Positions 16,181-25,392 of a stretch of DNA of 64,000 bases are shown in pieces. Source of the DNA: Amycolatopsis lexingtonensis (GTDB lineage: Bacteria > Actinomycetota > Actinomycetes > Mycobacteriales > Pseudonocardiaceae); the NCBI RefSeq assembly GCF_014873755.1, contig NZ_JADBEG010000001.1, positions 7,414,501 to 7,478,500 on the forward strand, read 5' to 3'. A program made the translations under genes and the position numbers. The notes beneath the pieces were generated by a model. It did not search any database, was not told the origin of the DNA, and saw nothing but the letters and a program-made list of their open reading frames with translations. Position 1 is the stretch's first letter; each line of letters starts with the position of its first letter.

Positions 16181-17776
16181 ATGGTCCGTTCGGCGCGCGT
16201 GGTGGCAGTGGCGGTGGTGGCGCTCTCGGGGACGGTCGTACCCACGGCCGCCGCGGAGCCACCTCCGTCGTGCGGCGGGGTGGCGGCGAACCCGAGTGTC
16301 GAGGAGACGGCGCGCAACGGCGCTCCCGACGGGTACGTGTTCACCCCGGCCGCGCCCGTTCCGCCCGGCACGCCGGCCGCGAAGGCGCCCAAGCTGCTGA
16401 CCGACCAGGCGTACGCCGTCGACGGGCAGCGGTCGGCGGTGATCCAGACGCCGGACGGCAAGGCCAGCACCGCCGTCCAGACCGAGAAGTTCGTTCCCGG
16501 CGGCGTCTACACGCTGAGCGTCTGGACCGCTTCGCACGCGCCGGGCAACGGCGCGGCCACCGGCCTGCGGTTCTTCGACGCGTCCGGCGCGCAGGTGCAG
16601 GAGAACAAGCTCGCGGTCGACCACAACGCGAGCGACGGCCACCTCGCCCGGCAGGACTTCCCGGCGGCGACGGCCCCGGCCAAGGCCACCGCGGTGAAGT
16701 TCTTCGCCGGCACCAGCCTCGAACGGCTGCGCTGGGACTGCGTCGACCTCAAGCTCGCCGCGTACTCGGTGAAGAAGGAAGTGCAGAACCCGGCGACCGG
16801 CGCGTGGGGCTCGTTCGCGACGGTCACCGCCGGCGAGACCGCGCACTACCGGATCACCGTGACGAACGACGGCACCGAGGAGCTGACCGGGATCTCGGTG
16901 CAGGACCCGTGGTGCCCGGCGCCGTTCGAGCCGTTCGCGCTGGCCGCGGGCGCGAACAAGCAGCTGACCTGCGACCACCCGGACCTCACGGTGGCCGACA
17001 ACGGGCACGTCAACACGGCGAAGGTCACCGGCGTGAAGTTCGCGGGCGGCACGCTCGGCGACAAGACGGCGTCGGCCACGATCACCGTCCTGCCGCCGCC
17101 CGCGATCGCGAAGATCGGCGACTTCGCGTGGAACGACCGCAACCGCGACGGGATCCAGGACCCGGGCGAGCCCGGCGTCGCGGGCGTGAAGGTGACGCTG
17201 AAGGACGGCGCGGGCGGCACGGTCGGCACCGCGACCACCGACGCCGGCGGGAAGTACGGCTTCGAGAAGCTGAAGGACGGCACCTACCAGGTCTGCTTCG
17301 CCGTCCCGGCGGACTTCACGGTGACCCGCAAGGACGCGGCGGCCGACGACCGCGACTCCGACGCGGGCCCGGACGGCTGCACCGCCCCGCGCACCCTGGG
17401 CGGCCCGGGGCGCGAGGACTTCACGGTCGACCTCGGGCTCGCCCCGCCGACCAACCGGATCGGCGACTTCGCCTGGGCCGACACCGACGGCAACGGCTTG
17501 CAGGACCCGGGCGAACCCGGCCTGGCCGGGGTCAAGGCCGTGCTGAGCAACGGCGTCAGCGTCGTCACCGGCCCGGACGGCGCGTACGCCTTCACCGGCC
17601 TCGAAGACGGCAGCTACCAGGTCTGCTTCAGCGCGGACGGGCGCAAGCCGACGAAGAAGGACGCCGGGGACGACGCCCGCGACTCGGACGCGGACCCGGT
17701 GTCGGGCTGCGCGGACCCGCGGACGCTCGGTCCCGGCGCGCGCGACGACCACACCGTCGACGTCGGCTTCGCCTAG
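16181..17776 (+). CDS. Secreted protein with DUF11-like and two SdrD-B-like repeats
   Basis: A 531-residue exported protein. A signal peptide spans residues 1-24 (VVAVAVVALSGTVVPTAAA). The region to about 190 is a beta-rich domain that may bind carbohydrate. Residues about 195-295 resemble a DUF11-type repeat (TAHYRITVTNDGTEELTGI). Two SdrD-B-like domains follow, each starting IGDFAW and carrying D-x-[ND]-x-DG-x-QDPGEPG calcium-binding motifs. No LPxTG anchor or C-terminal span is seen, so it is probably released or bound non-covalently. The ATG at 16181 directly begins the signal peptide and is preferred over an in-frame GTG at 16130 inside the hairpin. Function is unknown; adhesion or surface structure is possible. 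Confidence 0.85.
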   Translation: MVRSARVVAVAVVALSGTVVPTAAAEPPPSCGGVAANPSVEETARNGAPDGYVFTPAAPVPPGTPAAKAPKLLTDQAYAVDGQRSAVIQTPDGKASTAVQTEKFVPGGVYTLSVWTASHAPGNGAATGLRFFDASGAQVQENKLAVDHNASDGHLARQDFPAATAPAKATAVKFFAGTSLERLRWDCVDLKLAAYSVKKEVQNPATGAWGSFATVTAGETAHYRITVTNDGTEELTGISVQDPWCPAPFEPFALAAGANKQLTCDHPDLTVADNGHVNTAKVTGVKFAGGTLGDKTASATITVLPPPAIAKIGDFAWNDRNRDGIQDPGEPGVAGVKVTLKDGAGGTVGTATTDAGGKYGFEKLKDGTYQVCFAVPADFTVTRKDAAADDRDSDAGPDGCTAPRTLGGPGREDFTVDLGLAPPTNRIGDFAWADTDGNGLQDPGEPGLAGVKAVLSNGVSVVTGPDGAYAFTGLEDGSYQVCFSADGRKPTKKDAGDDARDSDADPVSGCADPRTLGPGARDDHTVDVGFA

Positions 17777-17789
17777 TTACGGTGGGGGC

Positions 17790-18467
17790 ATGACGGACTT
17801 GCCTCTCGCCCTCGTGACCGGCGCCTCCCGCGGGATCGGCGCGGCGGTCGCGCACCAGCTCGCGCCGACGCACCGCCTGCTGCTCGGCGGCCGTGACGCC
17901 GAAGCGCTGTCCGCGCTGGCGAAGGAGCTCCCGGGCGCGCAGCCGTGGCCGGTGGAGCTGACGAACCCGGCGTCGCTCGCCGAAGCGGTCGCGGGCATCG
18001 ACGCGCTGGACGTCCTGGTCCACTCCGCGGGCGTCGCGCGCATCGCCCGGATCGAGGACGCCTCCGCCGAAGCGTGGCGGGACAACTTCGAGGTCAACAC
18101 CCTGGCGGTGGTCGAGCTGACCCGCCTGCTGCTCCCGGCGCTGCGCGCGGCCCGCGGCCACGTCGTGGTGATCAACTCGGGTGCGGGCCTCAACGCCCGC
18201 CCGGGCTGGTCCCCGTACGCGGCCAGCAAGTTCGCCGTCCGCGCCTTCGCCGACGCCCTGCGCGAGGAGGAGCCGGACCTGCGCGTGACGTCGGTGTACC
18301 CGGGCCGCACGGACACCGACATGCAGCAGGAGATCTTCAAGGGCGAAGGCCGCGACTACGACACCTCGCACCTGCTGCGCGCGGACTCGGTGGCGACCGC
18401 GGTGGTGACGGCGGTGTCCGCCACCCCGGACGCCCACCAGACGGAGGTCATCCTCCGCCCGCGTTAG
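17790..18467 (+). CDS. Short-chain dehydrogenase/reductase
   Basis: A classical SDR of 225 residues. The cofactor motif TGASRGIG is at residues 10-17, HSAG at about 77, the catalytic Ser in VVVINSGAGLN, and YAASK as the YxxxK pair near residue 143. An Arg in GGRDAEAL after the second strand suggests NADP(H) preference. A GGTGGGGGC purine run precedes the ATG. It follows the secreted protein by 13 bases and may be co-transcribed. The substrate is not deducible. It overlaps the convergent amidohydrolase gene by four bases (TTAG). Confidence 0.92.
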   Translation: MTDLPLALVTGASRGIGAAVAHQLAPTHRLLLGGRDAEALSALAKELPGAQPWPVELTNPASLAEAVAGIDALDVLVHSAGVARIARIEDASAEAWRDNFEVNTLAVVELTRLLLPALRAARGHVVVINSGAGLNARPGWSPYAASKFAVRAFADALREEEPDLRVTSVYPGRTDTDMQQEIFKGEGRDYDTSHLLRADSVATAVVTAVSATPDAHQTEVILRPR

Positions 18468-19771
18468 GCCCGCAGCCGGGCGGCGGTCTCGGCCACCCCG
18501 GCCTGCACCTTCGCCCGGTCCACCTTCACCGACTCGCCCTCGGCCACGACCTGCTCGCCCGCGACCCACACGTCCCGGACCCGCCGCGACCCGGCCGCCC
18601 ACACCAGGTTCGACAGCAGCTGCACGTCCGGCACGTCCAGGCCGCACGCGAACGCCGGGTCGTCCAGGTCGATGTGCACCAGGTCGGCCCACCGGCCCGC
18701 CTCGAGCGCCCCGATGTCGTCGCGGCCGAGCGCCGAGGCGCCGCCGCGGGTCGCCAGCAGGAAGACGTCGGCCGCGGTCAGGACCGTCGAGTCACCCGTC
18801 GCCAGCCGGGCGAACATGGCCGCGAGCTGCAGTTCTTCCCACAGGTCGAGGTCGTCGTTCGACGCCGGGCCGTCGGTGCCGAGGCCGACCGCCACGCCCG
18901 CCGCGCGCAGGTCCTTGATCCGCGCGATGCCCGAAGCCAGCTTCGCGTTCGAGCCCGGGCAGTGCGCCATGCCGACGCCGTGCGCCGCGAACAGGGCGAT
19001 GTCGGAGTCCGACAGGTGGATCGAGTGCGCCGCCAGCACCCGGCCGTCGAGCATGCCGAGTTCTTTCAGCAGCGCGGGCACCGAACCGTGCGATTCCCGG
19101 ACGGCGGTGTCCTCGAGAGCCGCCTCGGCGACGTGGATCTGGATCAGCGCGCCGCGCGAAGCGGCCGACTCCGCCGTAGCCCGCAGGGCTTCCGCCGAGA
19201 GCATGTACGCCGAGTGCGGGCCGTAGCCCAGCTCGACGCGGTCGCCGTGGCCGAAGCGCAGGCCGTCGGTGTCGATCCAGCGCTCGATGCCGGCCAGCTG
19301 GGCCCGCCAGTCCAGGCCCGGCAGCTCCATCACCGGCGGCGCCACCAGCACGCGGCCGCCGGTCGTGAGCACCGCGTCGACCAGCTGCTCGCCTTCGAAG
19401 TACATCTCGGCGCTGGTCGTGACGCCGTGGCGCAGCATCTCGACCGAGCCGAGCAGCATGCCGGTGCGGACGTCCTCGGGCCGCAGCTTCGCCTCCGCCG
19501 GCCAGATGATCTCGTTCAGCCACGGCAGCAGCGGCAGGTCGCCGCCCATGCCGCGCAGCAGCGTCATCGGGCTGTGCGCGTGGGTGTTGACCAAGCCGGG
19601 CAGCAGGATGCCGGTCAGGGTGGTGACCGGAGCGGCGGACTCGGGGGCGGTGGCCGCCGGTCCGCAGTAGGAGATGCGCCCATCGGCGTCCACATCGACG
19701 ACCGCGTCACGCAAAAGCGAACAAGACGCGTCGGCGGGGAGAACGACAGGGGCGTGGAAACGGCGTTGCAT
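18464..19771 (-). CDS. Amidohydrolase family deaminase (SAH/chlorohydrolase type)
   Basis: A 435-residue metal-dependent hydrolase of the TrzA/ATZ/MtaD group. Metal ligands are in NTHAHS (residues about 61-66), IHVAEA, AHSIHL and GLGTDGPASNDDLDL, the typical order HxH...H...H...D. The start of the fold is marked by TGILLPGLVNTHAH. Relatives deaminate S-adenosylhomocysteine, methylthioadenosine, guanine or related rings; the exact substrate is not resolved. It lies 23 bases downstream of the response regulator on the same strand, so it could be read from that operon. Confidence 0.88.
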   Translation of the reverse strand: MQRRFHAPVVLPADASCSLLRDAVVDVDADGRISYCGPAATAPESAAPVTTLTGILLPGLVNTHAHSPMTLLRGMGGDLPLLPWLNEIIWPAEAKLRPEDVRTGMLLGSVEMLRHGVTTSAEMYFEGEQLVDAVLTTGGRVLVAPPVMELPGLDWRAQLAGIERWIDTDGLRFGHGDRVELGYGPHSAYMLSAEALRATAESAASRGALIQIHVAEAALEDTAVRESHGSVPALLKELGMLDGRVLAAHSIHLSDSDIALFAAHGVGMAHCPGSNAKLASGIARIKDLRAAGVAVGLGTDGPASNDDLDLWEELQLAAMFARLATGDSTVLTAADVFLLATRGGASALGRDDIGALEAGRWADLVHIDLDDPAFACGLDVPDVQLLSNLVWAAGSRRVRDVWVAGEQVVAEGESVKVDRAKVQAGVAETAARLRA

Positions 19772-19794
19772 CTCTGGATACTACGCACCCTGGA

Positions 19795-20448
19795 TTACGA
19801 CACGACTCCACTCCGCCACGCCCACGCCGCGATCTCGACGCGGTTGCGCGCGCCGATCTTGCCCTGCACCGACGCCAGGTGCGTCTTCACCGTGGACAGC
19901 GACAGGAACAGCTCCGACCCGATCTCGGTGTTCGTCAGCCCCCGCGCGGCCGCCTGCACGACGTCCATCTCCCGCGCGGTCAGCGGCTCCGACGGCGGAG
20001 CCACCTGCGCCTTCGCCGCGCCGCCCCCGTCGAAGTGCTTGAGCAGCCGGATGGTGATCTGCGGCGAGACCAGCGCGTCGCCGCGGTCGGCCGCGCGGAC
20101 CGCCTCGATCAGCAGTGCCGGGCCCGCGTCCTTCAGCAGGAAGCCGTGGGCGCCGTTGCGCAGCGCCGTGTGGACGTACTCGTCGAGGTCGAACGTGGTG
20201 ACCACGACGACCTTCAAGGGATCGCTGACGTCCGGCCCGGCCAGCTGGCGGGTGACCTCCAGCCCATCGAGGCCGGGCATGCGGATGTCGAGCAGGCAGA
20301 CGTCCGGGCGCAGCTCGCGGGCCTTCGACACCGCCGAGACGCCGTCCGCTACGTCGGCGACGACCTCGATGTCGTCCTGCGCGTCCAGGATCATGCGGAA
20401 ACCCATCCGCACCATTTCCTGGTCGTCGGCGATCAGTACCCGGATCAC
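19795..20448 (-). CDS. NarL/LuxR family response regulator
   Basis: A 217-residue regulator. The receiver begins VIRVLIADDQEMVRMGF (acidic pair DD), with phosphoacceptor Asp in CLLDIRMPG, Thr in VVVVTTFD and Lys in FLLKDAG. The LuxR-type HTH is at PLTAREMDVVQAAARGLTN and SLSTVKTHLASVQGKI. The GTG start overlaps the stop of the upstream sensor kinase gene (GTGA), so both are coupled. Divergently placed next to an ABC exporter, it likely activates that exporter in response to an envelope stress or antimicrobial (inference). Confidence 0.95.
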   Translation of the reverse strand: MIRVLIADDQEMVRMGFRMILDAQDDIEVVADVADGVSAVSKARELRPDVCLLDIRMPGLDGLEVTRQLAGPDVSDPLKVVVVTTFDLDEYVHTALRNGAHGFLLKDAGPALLIEAVRAADRGDALVSPQITIRLLKHFDGGGAAKAQVAPPSEPLTAREMDVVQAAARGLTNTEIGSELFLSLSTVKTHLASVQGKIGARNRVEIAAWAWRSGVVS

Positions 20449-22232
20449 TCGTCCCCTTCCCCGGCGGCCAGCGGCAGCCACGCTTCGACCCGCCAGCCGC
20501 CGTCCGGGCCGCGCCCGGCCGACAGCCGTCCTTTGAGCAACGCGACGCGTTCGCGCATCCCGACCAGACCGTAGCCGCCCGAGCCACCGGCCGGCCGGTG
20601 GCTCGGCTCGCGTCCGTCGTCCGTCACCCGCAGGTGCAGTTCGGGACCCTGCACCTCGGCCACGACGAACGCCTCGGTCGCGCCGGACGCGTGCTTGCCG
20701 ACGTTCGTCAGCGACTCCTGCACCAGCCGCAGCGCCGAGCGGCCGACCTCGTGCGGCAGGTCCGGCGGCAGGTCGAGGTGCATCGACGTCGGCACGCCAT
20801 GGTTGGCGCTGTCGACCAGTTTCCGTAGGTCGGCGCCGAGGTCCGTGGTGGCCTGCTCGCTGAACTCGCTCGACCCGGCCGGGGCGTCCCCGCGCATCGA
20901 GCGGACCAGCCGCCGCATCGCCGCGAGCGCCTCGACGCCGGCGTTCTCGATCCGGGCCATCGCCTCGACGGCGACCTCCGGCTTCCGCTCGGCCATCATC
21001 CGCGCGGCCTGGGCCTGCACGACGATGCCGGTGACGTGGTGGGCGACGACGTCGTGCAGCTCGCGCGCCAGCGCCATCCGCTCGGCCGTCTGCGCGTCGG
21101 CCACCGCGGACTGGACGACCGTGGTGCGCTCGGAGTCCCGCGAGCGCAGCATCAGGCCGACGGCGATCGAGATGCCGAGCAGCAGCGCGGCCGCGAAGGC
21201 CAGTAGCGACAGGGTCTGCGGGTCGCTCTGCAGGGCCGCGCGCCGGTTCGAGTTGAGGATCGTGCCGAGCGCGACGACCGCCGACAGGACGCCGATCCGC
21301 GGCCAGGACTGGCTCAGCCCGCGGGCGCGGGTCACGTTCACGATCACGCCCATCGCGGCGATGACCTGCACGAACGGCACGCCGCCCGGCATCGGGTAGT
21401 CGTCGCGCAGGTGCAGGAACGGCGTGACGACCGCGGACACCAGCAGGATCCCGGAGATGCCGAGCAGCGCGTCCGCCGGCCGCCGCGGCGACAGCACCGC
21501 GATCACGGCCGCGACGAGCGAGCAGAACAGGATCGGGAAGCCGCGGGCGTTGCTCGAATACGTGTAGCCGAACTCGAACAGCAGCGCGAAGCCGAGCAGC
21601 CCGATCAGCGGCCACTGCCCCATGGCCAGCTCGTTCGCCCGCCACAGCTTCCGCGTCCGCGGATCGGCCTTCGGCCGGCGGTCCCGGAGCGTGATGGCCG
21701 GCACGACCGGCCCGACGAGCAGCAGCAGGCCGAACACCAGCCCCTGGGTCGCGGTGCCGCCGTCGATGTCGTCGACCCCGCGATACCGGCCGAACAGGGC
21801 GACCAGGCCGCCGACGACCAGGAAGCTGACCACGCAGAACGCCACGCCCGCCCGCGCCCGCCGGGTGACGTAGAAGACCATCAGCACCCCGGCCACGACT
21901 TCGGTGATGGCGATCTTCGGCAGCACGCTGGAGTACGGCGGGATGTGGAACGCGTGGATGAAGAGGGTGGAGAACACCAGCACCCCGCCACCGGCCACGC
22001 CGGCGACGGCCGCGCGCTTCTGGGCCCACACCGCGCACGCCGTCATCGCGAAGAAACCGGGCAGCAGCCCGAAGTCGACGAACCGCGGGCCGTTGTCGTC
22101 GAGGGCGGCCTGGGTCGTGTAGACGATGTCGAAGAGCAGGGCGGCGAAGAGGACGGCCGTGGGCACGCCGATGCGCCGCACCAGGGCGGCGGCGCGGGTG
22201 TACAGCGTTTTCGGCGGGGGCGCGGCGGTCAC
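20445..22232 (-). CDS. Sensor histidine kinase (HisKA_3 type)
   Basis: A 595-residue membrane kinase. The N-terminal two thirds hold about ten hydrophobic spans with little outside loop, suggesting intramembrane sensing or sensing through the partner exporter. The dimerisation/phosphotransfer region has ELHDVVAHHVTGIVVQA with the phospho-His in LHD. The HATPase region shows LRLVQESLTNVGKHA (N box) and GGYGLVGMRERV (G box). It is coupled to the NarL regulator downstream. The unusually long membrane part distinguishes it from the second kinase in the window (396 residues). Confidence 0.94.
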   Translation of the reverse strand: MTAAPPPKTLYTRAAALVRRIGVPTAVLFAALLFDIVYTTQAALDDNGPRFVDFGLLPGFFAMTACAVWAQKRAAVAGVAGGGVLVFSTLFIHAFHIPPYSSVLPKIAITEVVAGVLMVFYVTRRARAGVAFCVVSFLVVGGLVALFGRYRGVDDIDGGTATQGLVFGLLLLVGPVVPAITLRDRRPKADPRTRKLWRANELAMGQWPLIGLLGFALLFEFGYTYSSNARGFPILFCSLVAAVIAVLSPRRPADALLGISGILLVSAVVTPFLHLRDDYPMPGGVPFVQVIAAMGVIVNVTRARGLSQSWPRIGVLSAVVALGTILNSNRRAALQSDPQTLSLLAFAAALLLGISIAVGLMLRSRDSERTTVVQSAVADAQTAERMALARELHDVVAHHVTGIVVQAQAARMMAERKPEVAVEAMARIENAGVEALAAMRRLVRSMRGDAPAGSSEFSEQATTDLGADLRKLVDSANHGVPTSMHLDLPPDLPHEVGRSALRLVQESLTNVGKHASGATEAFVVAEVQGPELHLRVTDDGREPSHRPAGGSGGYGLVGMRERVALLKGRLSAGRGPDGGWRVEAWLPLAAGEGDE

Positions 22233-22275
22233 AACGTGACGTTAGAGGATCCGGCCGCGTTCGCACCTTGGCCGA

Positions 22276-22316
22276 CCGGCCCGTGCTCCCTCGGCCGATC
22301 GGCCGATGCGGGCCGG
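22276..22316. promoter_or_regulatory. Palindromes between the kinase and ABC exporter genes
   Basis: A 14-base perfect palindrome, cggccgatcggccg (22292-22305), sits inside an outer repeat ccggcccg (22276-22283) / cgggccgg (22309-22316). It lies in the 173-base gap between divergent genes and is a candidate binding site for the NarL-type regulator or the promoter region of both units. A short hairpin in the 5' leader is the alternative. Confidence 0.4.
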
Positions 22317-22405
22317 GCCGTGACTGGCCGTCTGCCCGAAGTGGACACCGCGTGGTTTCGGCGAAGCTCATCGGCACCAAGATCCGAACCGACAGGGAGA
22401 ACCTC

Positions 22406-23107
22406 GTGGACCCGAACACTCCACAGTGGACCGGCGGACCGGTGCTGTCCGGCCGTGGGCTGGTGAAGCGCTACGGCGCGCAGTACGCCCTCGCCGGCAT
22501 CGACATCGACATCCAGCCGCGGGACGCCGTCGCCATCGTCGGCCCGTCCGGCTCGGGCAAGACGTCGCTGCTGCACGTGCTGGCCGGCATCCTGCGTGCC
22601 GACGACGGGCAGATCTTCCTGGCCGGGCAGCGGATCGACCACCTCGGCGAGAAGAAGCGCAGCGAGCTGCGCCGCACCGAGTTCGGCTTCGTCTTCCAGT
22701 CGGGGATGCTGGTCGCGGAGCTTTCGGCCGAAGAGAACGTCGCGCTGCCGTCGCTGCTGGCCGGGCTCGGCCGCAAGGAGGCCATCGACGCCGGCCGCCA
22801 GTGGCTCTCCCGGCTCGGGCTGGCCGGCAAGGAGAAGCGCCGCCCCGGCGAGCTGTCCGGCGGCGAAGCCCAGCGCGTCGCGATCGCGCGGGCGCTGACC
22901 CACCGGCCGAAGGTGATCTTCGCCGACGAGCCGACCGGCGCGCTCGACACGCGCACCGGCCGCGAGACGATGGACGCCCTGCTCGGCGCCGCCCACGAAA
23001 CGGGCGCCGCGGTGATCGTGGTGACGCACGACCGCGAGCTGGCCGAGTCGATGCCGAAGACCGTCGCCATCCGCGACGGGCTGATCGCGACGAGGCAGGC
23101 GGCGTGA
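22406..23107 (+). CDS. ABC transporter ATP-binding protein (MacB/LolD type)
   Basis: A 233-residue ATPase. Walker A is GPSGSGKTS, the signature ELSGGEAQRVAIARAL, Walker B VIFADEPTGALD and the switch His in VVTHD. The sequence ALAGIDIDIQPRD and EPTGALD place it with MacB/FtsE/LolD-like ATPases that drive FtsX-type permeases. The GTG at 22406 follows GGGAG; an earlier in-frame ATG at 22268 would start inside the palindromic region and is unlikely. It overlaps the permease start by four bases (GTGA). Antimicrobial or lipid extrusion coupled to the adjacent two-component system is likely. Confidence 0.95.
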   Translation: MDPNTPQWTGGPVLSGRGLVKRYGAQYALAGIDIDIQPRDAVAIVGPSGSGKTSLLHVLAGILRADDGQIFLAGQRIDHLGEKKRSELRRTEFGFVFQSGMLVAELSAEENVALPSLLAGLGRKEAIDAGRQWLSRLGLAGKEKRRPGELSGGEAQRVAIARALTHRPKVIFADEPTGALDTRTGRETMDALLGAAHETGAAVIVVTHDRELAESMPKTVAIRDGLIATRQAA

Positions 23108-25353
23108 ACTCGCTCCAGATCGCCCTGCGGGTGTTGCGGATCGACCGGCGGACCCGGACGTCGGCGATCCTCACCGCGATCGGGGTGGCCGTCGCGACCG
23201 GGCTGGTGCTGCTGCTGGCGACGCTGCCGTTCGCCACGCAGAACCGCGAGCAACGCGCCCTCTGGCAGGGCGAGCACTTCTACAGCCGCGCGACCGACGC
23301 GCCGGTCAAGCTGCTGTTCAGCTCTTCGAAGGACTACTTCGACGGGCAGCAGATCACCCGCGTCGACGTCGCACTGCCGCCGGGCGCGACCGCGGCGGGC
23401 GTCCAGCTGCCGGCGGGCGTGCCGCAGCTGCCGGGACCGGGCGAGACCGTCGTGTCGCCCGCGCTCGGCCGGCTCCTCCAGGGGCACCCGGCCGACCAGC
23501 TCGGCGACCGGTTCGGCAAGCCCGTCGGCGCCCTCGGCGAGGACGGCCTCCGCTTCCCGGAACAGCTCGTCGCGCTCAGCGGGCACACCGCGGACGCGAT
23601 GCCGGAGAGCGCCAACCAGGTGCCCGGCTTCCCCGCCGGGAAGGCGAGCGCGGACGCCCTGCTCATGCTGCTGTCCTGGGTCGGGATCATCGTGCTGCTG
23701 GTGCCGAGCCTGGTGCTGGTGGCGTCGTCGGCGCGGCTGACCGCGGCCCGGCGGGAACGGCGGCTCGCCGCGATCCGGCTGGCCGGCGCGACCCCGGGGC
23801 AGGTCACGAACATGGTGGCCGCCGAGACGACGTTGTCCGCCGGCATCGGCGCCCTGCTCGGCCTGCTGATCAGCCCGGCGCTGCACGGCCTCGCGTCGTT
23901 CGTCCCGTGGGCGGGTGGCACCTGGCTCGCGGCCGACTTCACGCTGCCGGTCGGCCTGACGGTGTTCATCGTCGTGGCCATCCCGGTGCTCGTGGTGCTG
24001 GCCGGCGTCCTCGGCCTGCGCCGCGTGCTGAAGAACCCGCTGTTCGCGACCGGTGGCCACACGAAGAAGCCGCTGCGCTGGTGGCGCCTGCTGGCGCTGC
24101 CCGCGGCCGGGCTGTTCTTCCTCGTCGCGGTGACGACGGCGAAGGACTTCGGCGGCATCGGGCTGGTCATGGCGGGCCTGTTCTTCCTGGTCGGCTCGGC
24201 CGCGATCGTCGGGCCGTGGGTGACCTCGGCGGTCGGCGGCACGTTCGTCCGGATCTGGCGGCGCCCGTCCGCGCTGCTCGCCGGCCGTCGCCTGCGTGAC
24301 GACCCGAAGGGCGCCTACCGCGCGTCCGCCGGGATCGTGCTCGCGGTGTTCGCCGGCTCGATGGCGCTGACGCTGCTGCCGACGTTCGAGTCGATGGCCG
24401 GCGGCGGGCGGTCCTTCGTCGACTCGGTGCTCTACGTCGACACGGACAGCCACCACGCGGGCAAGATCGTCGACCAGGCCAACGCGTCCCTGCGGAAGTA
24501 CGGGCAGGCCGACAAGGCGGTCGCGGTCGGCGAGGTCTACCTGGTCAAGGGCGAGGGGAACAACCGCACGGGCCACCGCGCGCTGGTGATGAGCTGCGCC
24601 GACGCGGTCAAGCTGACCCGGTTCGGGCTCACCGCCGACAACTGCACGGGCGGGCCGGCCGTCTTCGGTGACTCGGCGCTCGACCTGGCGCAGTACCAGC
24701 TCGCCGACACCTGGGAGGGGCAGGCGACGCCGGTCAAGTCGGGGACGCGGGCGGAAGCGATCCACCTGCCCGACTCGGACCTGTCGAGCACGTCGATCAT
24801 CGACCCGGCCGCGCTGCCGGACGGCTTCACGCCGAAGTACGTCACCGTGGTCGCGCCGACGACCGACGCGAACCGCGAGATCGTCCGCACGGCGCTGGCC
24901 GGTCCGGCCGCCGGCGAGGAGATCGGCAGCCGGGACCAGTACCTGTTCAACCAGCAGACCGAGCTCGGCGACCTGCGCCGGGTCACGGTGATCGGGCTGC
25001 TCGCCGCCGGGATCCTGGCCGGCTGCAGCGCCGCGGTCGCGACCGCGGGTTCGGTGATGGACCGCCGCCGCACCTTCGGGGCGCTGATGGCGGCCGGCAC
25101 GCCGGTCCGGGTGCTGGCGAGGGCGCTGCGGATGGAGGCCGCGCTGCCGGCGCTGGTCGCCACCATCGGCGCGGGAATCGTCGGGGTACTGGTCGGTGTT
25201 GGGCTCTACAGCATGGTCGACGAGCGGGGCATCGTGCTCAGCCCGTGGCTGCTGGCGCCGGTCGTGCTCGGCGTCGGCGTGGCCCTGCTCGGCGCGTCGG
25301 TCTGCACCCCCGCTCTCAAGCGGGTCCAGGCCGAGCCGCTGGCCGACGAATAG
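23104..25353 (+). CDS. FtsX-like ABC transporter permease
   Basis: A 749-residue permease. One span near residues 20-42 is followed by an outside region, then an FtsX core of three spans ending near residue 310 (ARRERRLAAIRLAGATPGQV is the characteristic coupling segment). Two more spans and a large extracytoplasmic domain (about 430-620) follow, then a second FtsX core with MDRRRTFGALMAAGTPVRVL. This duplicated FtsX layout is that of antimicrobial-peptide type exporters. It uses the ATPase encoded just upstream. The GTG start is fixed by the overlap with that gene. Confidence 0.93.
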   Translation: MNSLQIALRVLRIDRRTRTSAILTAIGVAVATGLVLLLATLPFATQNREQRALWQGEHFYSRATDAPVKLLFSSSKDYFDGQQITRVDVALPPGATAAGVQLPAGVPQLPGPGETVVSPALGRLLQGHPADQLGDRFGKPVGALGEDGLRFPEQLVALSGHTADAMPESANQVPGFPAGKASADALLMLLSWVGIIVLLVPSLVLVASSARLTAARRERRLAAIRLAGATPGQVTNMVAAETTLSAGIGALLGLLISPALHGLASFVPWAGGTWLAADFTLPVGLTVFIVVAIPVLVVLAGVLGLRRVLKNPLFATGGHTKKPLRWWRLLALPAAGLFFLVAVTTAKDFGGIGLVMAGLFFLVGSAAIVGPWVTSAVGGTFVRIWRRPSALLAGRRLRDDPKGAYRASAGIVLAVFAGSMALTLLPTFESMAGGGRSFVDSVLYVDTDSHHAGKIVDQANASLRKYGQADKAVAVGEVYLVKGEGNNRTGHRALVMSCADAVKLTRFGLTADNCTGGPAVFGDSALDLAQYQLADTWEGQATPVKSGTRAEAIHLPDSDLSSTSIIDPAALPDGFTPKYVTVVAPTTDANREIVRTALAGPAAGEEIGSRDQYLFNQQTELGDLRRVTVIGLLAAGILAGCSAAVATAGSVMDRRRTFGALMAAGTPVRVLARALRMEAALPALVATIGAGIVGVLVGVGLYSMVDERGIVLSPWLLAPVVLGVGVALLGASVCTPALKRVQAEPLADE

Positions 25354-25360
25354 GGAGGAC

Positions 25361-25390
25361 GTTCGCCCCTCTGTCGGGGGAGGGGCGAAC
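25361..25390. terminator. Bidirectional terminator between ABC exporter and trmB
   Basis: A 10-base perfect stem, gttcgcccct (25361-25370) and aggggcgaac (25381-25390), lies between convergent genes whose stops are at 25353 and 25393. It can serve both directions. Confidence 0.75.
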
Positions 25391-25392
25391 TC

